Origin: Rariloculus sp965263005
GTDB lineage: Bacteria > Pseudomonadota > Gammaproteobacteria > Steroidobacterales > Rariloculaceae
Assembly (NCBI RefSeq): GCF_965263005.1
Contig: NZ_OZ253579.1
Coordinates: 496,001 to 560,000, forward strand
DNA: 64,000 nt
Reading direction: 5' to 3'
Part shown: piece by piece, positions 42,493 to 51,338 of the stretch
How positions within the stretch are numbered: the first letter of the stretch is position 1
Layout: every line of letters starts with the position of its first letter
Program-made: the position numbers and the translations under genes
The notes under the pieces: model-generated
Databases searched by the model: none
The model's input: only the letters and a program-made list of their open reading frames with translations
Told to the model about the DNA's origin: nothing

Positions 42493-42496
<4 letters not shown>
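42442..42496 (-). repeat. CTAG palindromic repeat, half copy (copy 5)
   Basis: Covers GCCGGGCGCCTCGCCGG, TCTCGGTGCGACGCGGGAC, TTTCGCCGCGGACTGCTAG, the right half of the long element. The terminal CTAG contains the rpoD stop (42493-42495). It lies between rpoD and the tRNA. Confidence 0.82.
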
Positions 42497-44334
<1,838 letters not shown>

Positions 44335-44410
44335 CGCCGAGCCAAACGAGTAACTATACCGCGATTGCCTCGGCTATGCCAGCCGCAGTTTTTGCGAGCG
44401 TTGTCTCGTC

Positions 44411-45982
44411 CTACTCCGGTTCGAGCAGTCGGGTCAGCTCCGAGATGTCACGCAAATCCTGCAGCCCATGAATCACATCGAGGATTTCTTCGCTGCGCCG
44501 CGCCGAGAGGCCGGAGTCGGGCATTAGCGTCCGGTACTTGGTGTCGACGTCGCGCCATTCGATACCACGCGGGCCGGACGCGCGCGGCGCGTCGACGGTG
44601 CTGGTGTATCGATCCCCGGATGTCGTCTCGATTGTCACCGCCGCACCCCAGCTCCATGCGTAGTCGATCGGTGGGGGCGAGGGATCCGACTCGACGAGGC
44701 CGATGAGCCGCACCATCGCGGGGCTTGCGATCTTCTCCGGTGTCGCGTGGATCCAGGAGAAGTCCCGGTCGGCGACAGCGGAGGCGAGAAAATACGGCAG
44801 GCTGTGAATGGCTTCGATGAGGTCGCGCGGTGGGTCTTCGATCGTGACCGATCCATGCCGCGGACCCGACACGAGAATTCGCGCGACCCGGTCAGGCGAG
44901 ACGCGTGCCTCGCGGCTGGCGTTGACGGCCGCCTCAACGGCCGGATGAAACGCGTGCGCGCCCGGCACGAGCTTGATGGCCAAATGCGTGACGATGTCCC
45001 ATTGCTGGCCCAGGCCGCTCACGAGGGTCGAGGGAGCGGCATCGCTGCCGCCGAAGGTGGCGAAGAAGCCGCGCCGAGCCTCCAGCATGTCTTCGTTGGC
45101 GGTGTATCCGCGGCCGGCCGCAAGCGCCGTGTTCACCGCGGTCAGCGCTGCGTTGCCGGCATGGTACTCGCGCGCCCAGCTATTGGTCCCGATCCCGAGC
45201 CCACCCATGGTCGTCGCGGTCAAAGAGATCGCGTGAGCCATTTGCTCGTCCGTCAAGCCGAGTAATCGCGCCGCCGTGACAGTGCCGCCGAACGCGACGA
45301 TCAGCGACGCATGCATTCCGGGCTGACTGACGAGTGCCTCGCCCACGCGTCCCGCGGCCTCATAGCCCGTGACGATGGCTCCGAGCAAATCACGACCCGT
45401 CGCACCCGTGCGCTCGCCGATCGCGAGCCCGGTGGCAACCACCGTCGTCCCGGTGTGGGCGACGTTGCGCAGATCGCTGTCGTCGGACGCCGCGGCATCG
45501 CTCTGTACGGCGTTGACGCGCGCAGCCTGAATGGCGGGCAGCTTGGCGCCGTCGTACCAGACCGTCGCCTCTGGCTGTCCGCCCTGTTCCGTCGCCAGCG
45601 TGCGCACGATTTCAGCCGAGCCGATGCGCGAACCGGGGGCGGCGCTCGCAAGCGTGCTCGCGACGAGCATCTTCGCGTGCTCCACCGCAACGGCGGGCAG
45701 GTCATCGAATTGCGTCGTCCCGAGGAAACGAGCGAGCCTGAGAGTGAGGGGCGAGACCGGTGTGGCGCCCGGCGTCTGGCCGAGTGCGAGACCGAAAGGA
45801 ATGCTCAGCCCCACCGTGGCCGCAAGCGTCTTCGTCATGAGCTCGCGGCGCGTCACGCCGAGGCGTGCAATCGCCTCGTTCAAGTCCGACCCAGCCGCGA
45901 CGCGGTTTCGCTTGTGTTCTTTCTGCTTATGTTTCGGGTCGGAGACCGCGACACCGACGGGCCGCGCGCATGCCACCGCCAA
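44411..45982 (-). CDS. MmgE/PrpD-family protein with Tat signal
   Basis: A 523-residue protein. A long basic N terminus leads to TRRELMTK and a hydrophobic stretch ending SIPFGLALGQ, a plausible twin-arginine signal, so this member is exported although 2-methylcitrate dehydratases are cytoplasmic. The MmgE/PrpD fold is marked by DLRNVAHTGTTVVATGLAIGERTGATGRDLL, VAFGGTVTAARLLGL and KLVPGAHAFHPAVEAA in short conserved blocks; relatives act as dehydratases or isomerases on small carboxylic acids. No methylcitrate-cycle gene is near. It begins the accessory block upstream of rpoD on the same strand. Confidence 0.75.
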   Translation of the reverse strand: MAVACARPVGVAVSDPKHKQKEHKRNRVAAGSDLNEAIARLGVTRRELMTKTLAATVGLSIPFGLALGQTPGATPVSPLTLRLARFLGTTQFDDLPAVAVEHAKMLVASTLASAAPGSRIGSAEIVRTLATEQGGQPEATVWYDGAKLPAIQAARVNAVQSDAAASDDSDLRNVAHTGTTVVATGLAIGERTGATGRDLLGAIVTGYEAAGRVGEALVSQPGMHASLIVAFGGTVTAARLLGLTDEQMAHAISLTATTMGGLGIGTNSWAREYHAGNAALTAVNTALAAGRGYTANEDMLEARRGFFATFGGSDAAPSTLVSGLGQQWDIVTHLAIKLVPGAHAFHPAVEAAVNASREARVSPDRVARILVSGPRHGSVTIEDPPRDLIEAIHSLPYFLASAVADRDFSWIHATPEKIASPAMVRLIGLVESDPSPPPIDYAWSWGAAVTIETTSGDRYTSTVDAPRASGPRGIEWRDVDTKYRTLMPDSGLSARRSEEILDVIHGLQDLRDISELTRLLEPE

Positions 45983-46066
45983 TCCACGCTCGAGCTGATG
46001 CTGGTTCCGGACTGTCGCGGCATCGCCGAAGGAGATCGTCCTCCTTCCAGTGCGTCGTTGCCCCGG

Positions 46067-46525
46067 TCAATCCTCACGATTGCTATCCTCGGGCGCGGCG
46101 CCGCGGCCCGGGGATCCCGCGAACAAGCGGCGCCCGTCGGGGAGCGTGACGTCACGTCCGTTCGCGCGGTTCGAACCGTCGCGCGCCTGATATCCCTCGA
46201 CGAACACTTCGGTGCCGGGCGCGATCGAGTCTTTGCTCCAGCCGCGCCGCACAAGCACGCCGGCAGGGCCAGCCTCGATCATCCAGCTCTGCACCGTGCC
46301 GTCCTCCTGGAGAACGTCGAGATGAATCCAGGAGTGCGGATTGATCCATTCCATCCGAGTAATGGTCCCGCGGAGCTGGACGGGTTTCGTCGCATCGAAC
46401 TCCGCCGAGAACGCATGGTGCGCCGCGGCCGGCGCGGCGGCCAGGAGCAGACCGAGCGCAAGCCCTAGCAGTCCGTGGCAAAAGTCCCGCGTCGCACCGA
46501 GACCGGCGAGGCGCCCGGCTGACAA
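46067..46525 (-). CDS. Secreted DUF6152-type protein with repeat-derived N terminus
   Basis: The mature region (HHAFSAEFDATKPVQLRG, WINPHSWIHLDV, VLVRRGWSKDSIAPGTEVFVEGY) is typical of small periplasmic DUF6152 proteins found with quinoproteins and TonB receptors. The signal's hydrophobic part (LLGLALGLLLAAAPAAA) is native, but the sequence before it lies in repeat copy 6. The nearest in-frame start is a TTG at 46525 inside the repeat, giving 152 residues; ATGs at 46654 or 46705 would read through the whole repeat. The original start codon seems to have been replaced when the repeat arrived. Confidence 0.6.
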   Translation of the reverse strand: MSAGRLAGLGATRDFCHGLLGLALGLLLAAAPAAAHHAFSAEFDATKPVQLRGTITRMEWINPHSWIHLDVLQEDGTVQSWMIEAGPAGVLVRRGWSKDSIAPGTEVFVEGYQARDGSNRANGRDVTLPDGRRLFAGSPGRGAAPEDSNRED

Positions 46526-46630
46526 GGCGCGAGGAGGGAGAATATCGGGAATATTCGACCGACGAGCAACGTAGTCAGCCGGGAGGCATCGTCGGTCGAA
46601 TGCAGTGGGACTTGTGCCACGGACTGCTAC
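46465..46630 (-). repeat. CTAG palindromic repeat, long copy (copy 6)
   Basis: A 166-bp copy in reverse orientation: CTAGCAGTCCGTGGC, AAAAGTCCCGCGTCGCACC, GAGACCGGCGAGGCGCCCGG, then the central hairpin and CGAATGCAGTGGGACTTGTG ending GGACTGCTAC. It overlaps the 5' end of the DUF6152 gene and ends about 35 bp from the stop of the VOC gene. Confidence 0.87.
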
Positions 46631-46664
46631 ACCCGTCGCCGGAGTCGTTCGCATCAGCCTCACC

Positions 46665-48395
46665 TCACTGTTGCGCGGCTTGCTCGCGCTCGTTGGCGCG
46701 CGCACCGCTCAGGATGTTCGTCATGCCGTAGTTGCCTTCATGACACGCGTATTCGACGAGCTCGTACTGATCGTCGTCCCTGACGAACGCGAACATTGCC
46801 GTCCACGGCGCCGTCCAGATCGTCGGGTCGTCGACCGTGAACTCGTACTCAAGCGTGTCGGACCCCGTCCGCGTGTAGCGTTCGATCAGCGTCATGTTTT
46901 CGCTCGATCCGCGGTACGACGCCTTGCCGTTGAAGTTCGTGACCTCGATAACCAGCGTGTCTCCTTCCCACCTGCCGCGCGAATCGCCGAGCCACTGCGT
47001 CAGGTTCGGTCCGAGATGCGGCTGGCCGGCGGTCGGAATCACCCGGGTCTCGTGGATCATCTCTTTCTGGATCGCGACGAACCCGGGACTCTGCACGATC
47101 TGCAGGCCATTGTTGTAGACGCCCGGCATCATCATTCCAGGCAGCCCCCGTGTGATGCAACGTACCCACGAGCTCAGATCCTCGGGCCCGGCCGGCAGGC
47201 CGCGCTCGGCGTTCACCGCAGCGGCGATCAGCGCCTCGCCCTCGGGCGTCATCGGCGGAAGCCGGCCTTCGGGCGGATCGATGACCATCGCGACTTGCGT
47301 GGAAGGGGCATCCTTCGCATAGCCAAGCGTCGTGTCGCGCCACTCGCGTTCGTAGCCCCAAATGCTGCTCAGCGTGCCCCGCTCGCGGCGCGCCTCAGCC
47401 TCCTCGGGCGTCAGCGCCGAAATTTCCGCGGCGTCGAGCGGGCGTTCGAGCGGAATGCCGTGCGCGGCGTCGCCGGTCCAGATGCCTTGCAGATCGGGTG
47501 TGCCCCAAGGCGTTCGCGGTACCGTGTAGGGTTCGCGGACCTCGGGCGTCACGGTCGCTGCGGTCTGCACCGGGACGACACCGGCCCAGTCCGTCTCGAC
47601 CACGGCGACGCGGACGCTGTCGGGGCCCGCGAGGAATGCTCTCCTGGCGCCGCTGCGGCCATTATCGGGAACGGCCGGTGCCTCCTCGAACACGACGCGC
47701 TGTTCGCGCATATCGGCCGCGGCCGTGTCGATATCCGCCACGACGAAGCCGAGATGATCGAGCGTGCGCCCCGCGGTCGGTGCGGGTACGCCTTCCTCGT
47801 GCTGCGATACGAGCAACCAGACATCATCGAACAGCAGGCCGTTGAGCCGTCCCTTGAGGATCGCCGGCACGCCGCCGAGCACGTCTTGATACCAGGCGAG
47901 CGTCGCAGCGGGATCGGCCGAGCTCAAGTGAATGTGGTGAAATCCGAGATAGTCGGGATCCTCGGCAAGCTCGATCCGCGTCCCCCATGGGTCGAAGATG
48001 AATCCGAGCTTGAACAAGCCCGGGACGTCGCGAAAGGTCGAGCCGTCCTCGAACCTCTGCAGGCGGACTCCCGCGCCGCGGACGCCGACGGCCTCGAGTT
48101 CGCTCATCTTGGCCTCGAGATCGGGGAACGAGAAACCGATGTGGTTCACGCCCGTGCCCGGAGTTCCGCCCAACGTCGGTGCAACGCCGAACTCGACCTC
48201 AACGCCGTGACAATCCGCGGCGTCCGCTTGCTTCACGCTCGGCGCGCACTCCATGTGCTCCGTGTACCACTTCACGGCCTCGATTGGGCTCGGCACCGCG
48301 ATATGCACATAGTCAACGCCGGCGGCCGCTGCCACGCCGCAAGTCAGCGCCAGGAGCGCCGCGGCACCTGCTAGAGCAATAACGTTGACTTTCAT
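46665..48395 (-). CDS. Secreted VOC (glyoxalase-fold) protein fused to a WEGDT-motif domain
   Basis: A 576-residue protein; start ATG at 48395 with a GGAGGT site about 7 nt upstream. The signal VIALAGAAALLALTCGVAAAA is followed by two VOC modules: one beginning VDYVHIAVPSPIEAVKWYTEHM, with its second half NHIGFSFPDLEAKM, and one beginning FHHIHLSSADPAATLAWYQDVLGG, with DHLGFVVADIDTAAADM. The C-terminal ~270 residues (GTPDLQGIWTGD, RGRWEGDTLVIEVTNFNGK, LEYEFTVDDPTIWTAPWTAMF) match the stand-alone protein encoded next. VOC proteins are usually cytoplasmic, so the export signal is notable. Metal-site residues (His/Glu) are partly present. Function unknown. Confidence 0.75.
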   Translation of the reverse strand: MKVNVIALAGAAALLALTCGVAAAAGVDYVHIAVPSPIEAVKWYTEHMECAPSVKQADAADCHGVEVEFGVAPTLGGTPGTGVNHIGFSFPDLEAKMSELEAVGVRGAGVRLQRFEDGSTFRDVPGLFKLGFIFDPWGTRIELAEDPDYLGFHHIHLSSADPAATLAWYQDVLGGVPAILKGRLNGLLFDDVWLLVSQHEEGVPAPTAGRTLDHLGFVVADIDTAAADMREQRVVFEEAPAVPDNGRSGARRAFLAGPDSVRVAVVETDWAGVVPVQTAATVTPEVREPYTVPRTPWGTPDLQGIWTGDAAHGIPLERPLDAAEISALTPEEAEARRERGTLSSIWGYEREWRDTTLGYAKDAPSTQVAMVIDPPEGRLPPMTPEGEALIAAAVNAERGLPAGPEDLSSWVRCITRGLPGMMMPGVYNNGLQIVQSPGFVAIQKEMIHETRVIPTAGQPHLGPNLTQWLGDSRGRWEGDTLVIEVTNFNGKASYRGSSENMTLIERYTRTGSDTLEYEFTVDDPTIWTAPWTAMFAFVRDDDQYELVEYACHEGNYGMTNILSGARANEREQAAQQ

Positions 48396-48423
48396 ACTGA
48401 GATACCTCCGCATACGGGCTGGC

Positions 48424-49245
48424 TCACTGCGTTGCTTGCCTCCGCAGGTGGTCATACAAGATCCCTTCGGAAAACTCCACGCACTCGAATTCGAGCACTT
48501 GAGCGTGTTCCTCGAGACGCCGGTAGAGCGGCATGCGCATCGTCCACGGGCGTGTAAAGACGTTCGGGTCTTCGATCGTCGCCTCGTACATCAGTGCGTC
48601 GGGACTGAGCGGTCTGTAGCGCTCGGTCACGCGAAGCGCATCGCTTGCGAAGTTGCCGGCGCGGTCGAACCAGGCCTGGCCGTTGAACCCGGCAGCTTCG
48701 ACCACGAGCGTATCGCCCTCCCACCGGCCGTGCGAGCGGCCCATCCAGCTATCGATCGGCGCGGGCTCGGGATTGGCCTTGTCCATGTGGATAGTGCGGT
48801 TCGCGTCGGCGAATCCGTAGACGATCATGATCTTGCCCGTGCCCTGGATGATCTGAAACGGGTACGGCAGATAAGTCGCGCGCGGCACGCCCGGCATGTA
48901 GCACTTGACTTCGGGGTCGTCAATGTAGCGGTTTTCGAAATTCCTCTGCTTTTGCTCGAGCGCCCACGGCTGGTACGGGATCTCGTTGCCGGCCACGATG
49001 CCCTGTCCGGGCGGCGCGGCGCCGATCGCCCCGAACTCGGAGGGCCCCGCACTGGCAGGATGATCCTGGATATCCCAATGTGCCGTGCCGAGCGCCTGCC
49101 AAATCCCGTTGAGGTCGGGATCGCCGTCCCAGGCCCGTGGAAACTCGCGATCCGCCGGCTGCGCCGCGGCGTGCCCAGCCGCGAGCGACACGACCACAAG
49201 CGCCGCGCCCAAAGGCCTCAACACGCCATGAAGCGCATTGTTCAT
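48424..49245 (-). CDS. Secreted WEGDT-motif protein of unknown function
   Basis: A 273-residue periplasmic protein. A signal peptide (LGAALVVVSLAAGHAAAQ) is followed by DGDPDLNGIWQAL, MPGVPRATYLPYPFQIIQ, SHGRWEGDTLVVEAAGFNGQ, LRVTERYRPLSPDALMYEATIEDPNVFTRPW in blocks. The same blocks recur in the C-terminal half of the upstream-acting VOC fusion, which starts 28 nt after this gene's stop, so the pair is an operon and shares a domain by duplication. I know this domain only as an unnamed secreted family frequent in Acidobacteria and sphingomonads. Confidence 0.7.
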   Translation of the reverse strand: MNNALHGVLRPLGAALVVVSLAAGHAAAQPADREFPRAWDGDPDLNGIWQALGTAHWDIQDHPASAGPSEFGAIGAAPPGQGIVAGNEIPYQPWALEQKQRNFENRYIDDPEVKCYMPGVPRATYLPYPFQIIQGTGKIMIVYGFADANRTIHMDKANPEPAPIDSWMGRSHGRWEGDTLVVEAAGFNGQAWFDRAGNFASDALRVTERYRPLSPDALMYEATIEDPNVFTRPWTMRMPLYRRLEEHAQVLEFECVEFSEGILYDHLRRQATQ

Positions 49246-49432
49246 CAGCTTCCCCCGTAGGCCGACCCGAGGCTCGGTCAGCGATCTTCGGGCGGTCGAT
49301 CTGCCGCCGGTAAGTCAGCATCCAATCGCTTCATGATGGCACGCCCACCAGTACCGGTAAAGGCAAGCGGCGCGGTGTCGGCGCCGTGGTTACGCACGCC
49401 GCATCGGCACGGCGTACTGCCTCGTCCCGGCG

Positions 49433-51169
49433 TCACTCCGGCAGCGCGAAAACGAAAAGCCTGTTCGCCGCGCCCGCGCGAAGCTCCGGTGTCAGGCGCG
49501 CGAGCCCGAAAACGAGCCCCGAACCGCCCGTGCTCACCGCGACATGCTGCCGGCCGTCGACCGCGTAGGTCGCGGGGTAGCCGTTTACGGGCGCCCCGAG
49601 GTTGACTTCCCAGAGGATCTCGCCGTCTTCGTGATCGTAAGCCCTGAAACGGCCGTTGACGTCGCCGCCGAATAGCAGGCCGCCGCCCGTCGACATCAGC
49701 GACAACATGCCGGCGCGCTGTTCGAGCTTCCACTGCGTCTCGCCGGTCGAGGCCGAAATGGCTTCGATCGTGCCAACGTTTTCCGTTCCGGGTGCGATCT
49801 GACCGCGGGTACGGATCGCATAGAGATCGTCGAGGCTCGGCTCTTCGGCTGCCGAGGTCGAAAGCATGCAGGTGTTCTGCAGCGGGAAGTACATGAACCG
49901 TGTGAGCGGGCTATATGTGCCGGACGGGTAGTTCTTGCCGCCGAGCGCGCCGGGGCAGATCAGTAACTCTTGACCGGCGGCCGTATAGAGTTTCTCGCGA
50001 TTGACGGTCGCGGCGCCCGATTCGGTGTTTATCTCGGCGACGACATTCTGCTCGACCGTCTCCCTGGCCCAGAGAAACTCTCCGGTCTCGCGGTCGAGCG
50101 TATAGACGAGCCCTGTCTTGCCGGGAATGCCGGTAATGACCTTGCGTTCCTGTGGAGCCCTCGTGCGCGGGCTTATCCATCTGACAGCGTCGGGATGCGG
50201 GTCGACGATGGTATCGACGAGCATCCGCTCGTAGGGATGATCGAGATCCCAGTGATCGACAAGGTGCTGGAAGTACCAGACGATCTCCCCGGTATCGCCG
50301 TCGAGCGCGAGTGTCGAATTGTGGTATAGGTACTGCTCGCCGTTGCCGGCCAGCATGAACTTCGGCGCCGGCGACGTGACCGACGTGCCGGTGTATATGC
50401 GGTTGAGTTCAGCGTCGAAGGTCGGCACCATCCAGGTGCCGACGTGCCAGCGCTGCTCATAGGGCACGCCGCCCCAGGTCTCGTCGCCGGGTTCCCCGGG
50501 CCGCGGAATCGTGCGTGTTCGCCAGATTTCCGCGCCCGTACCGGCGTCGAACGCGGTGACGACACAGGCTTCGGGACCGCCCGCCGGCCTGCAGCTTCGG
50601 CCCGATATGACCTTGCCGTTGGCGACGATCGGCCCGGAACTGTGCCTCGCCCCGCGGCGGTAGTCGAGAATGAACGATTCCCACGCCAGCTCGCCGGTGC
50701 GCGCGTCGATCGCGTAGGCGTAGCCGTCTACGCCGTTGTCGAGAATGTAATTGCCGTAAATCGCGAGATTTCGGTTGCGCGCCGAAGACGAGATGTAGTC
50801 GCCGATATCGTCCGGCACGTCTCGACGGTACTCCCAGAGCAGGTCACCCGTGCGGGCGTCGAGCGCCTGAGTCACGTCGCTCGGGTTCGGGAAGTACATG
50901 ACGCCGTCGTAGACGAGCGGTGTGCCTTCCTGATCGCCGGGCTCGAGCCCCTGCGTCCAGACCAACTGCAGGCTCTCGACGTTGCTCCGGTCGATCTGCT
51001 CCAACGGGCTGTAGCCCCAGTGGTCGAACGTGCGCCGCCACATGAGCCAATCGGCCGGATCAGGATTGCGCAGCATCCGGTCTGTCACCGGTACGAACTC
51101 GTCGTCGGGGCTTTGGGCAAGCGCGACGGCGCCGATCAGGAGCGTCGCGCAGACGATCGACCGATACAT
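49433..51169 (-). CDS. PQQ-dependent dehydrogenase-like quinoprotein (beta-propeller)
   Basis: A 578-residue periplasmic protein from the ATG at 51169. The signal (YRSIVCATLLIGAVALAQS) precedes eight-bladed propeller repeats with tryptophan-docking motifs such as LDARTGDLLWEYRRD, IDARTGELAWESFI, FDAGTGAEIWRTRT, LDGDTGEIVWYFQ, LDRETGEFLWARET and YDHEDGEILWEVN. W..DHWDLDHP and the SCRPAGGPEAC cysteines lie where PQQ-alcohol dehydrogenases bind cofactor. No cytochrome c domain is fused. It probably oxidises an alcohol or aldehyde; no pqq synthesis gene lies in the window. Confidence 0.82.
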   Translation of the reverse strand: MYRSIVCATLLIGAVALAQSPDDEFVPVTDRMLRNPDPADWLMWRRTFDHWGYSPLEQIDRSNVESLQLVWTQGLEPGDQEGTPLVYDGVMYFPNPSDVTQALDARTGDLLWEYRRDVPDDIGDYISSSARNRNLAIYGNYILDNGVDGYAYAIDARTGELAWESFILDYRRGARHSSGPIVANGKVISGRSCRPAGGPEACVVTAFDAGTGAEIWRTRTIPRPGEPGDETWGGVPYEQRWHVGTWMVPTFDAELNRIYTGTSVTSPAPKFMLAGNGEQYLYHNSTLALDGDTGEIVWYFQHLVDHWDLDHPYERMLVDTIVDPHPDAVRWISPRTRAPQERKVITGIPGKTGLVYTLDRETGEFLWARETVEQNVVAEINTESGAATVNREKLYTAAGQELLICPGALGGKNYPSGTYSPLTRFMYFPLQNTCMLSTSAAEEPSLDDLYAIRTRGQIAPGTENVGTIEAISASTGETQWKLEQRAGMLSLMSTGGGLLFGGDVNGRFRAYDHEDGEILWEVNLGAPVNGYPATYAVDGRQHVAVSTGGSGLVFGLARLTPELRAGAANRLFVFALPE

Positions 51170-51338
51170 GCTGAACCCTCCGGGCAAAGCGAGCCGATAG
51201 CAGGAACACGCGAACCTCGGGCGTCGCGTGCGGCCCGCGTTTCGAGGCGCGCCGCCTCTAGACCCCTGGCTGCGATCGCAATTTTCGAACGATGAGTCCT
51301 TTATGTCCGTGTCCGGCAGGCGCTGACGGCAGACACGA

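Noticed and set aside
46605..48374. 589-codon open frame on the + strand opposite the VOC fusion
   Set aside because: Arises from codon bias of the - strand gene and partly from repeat copy 6; no domain.
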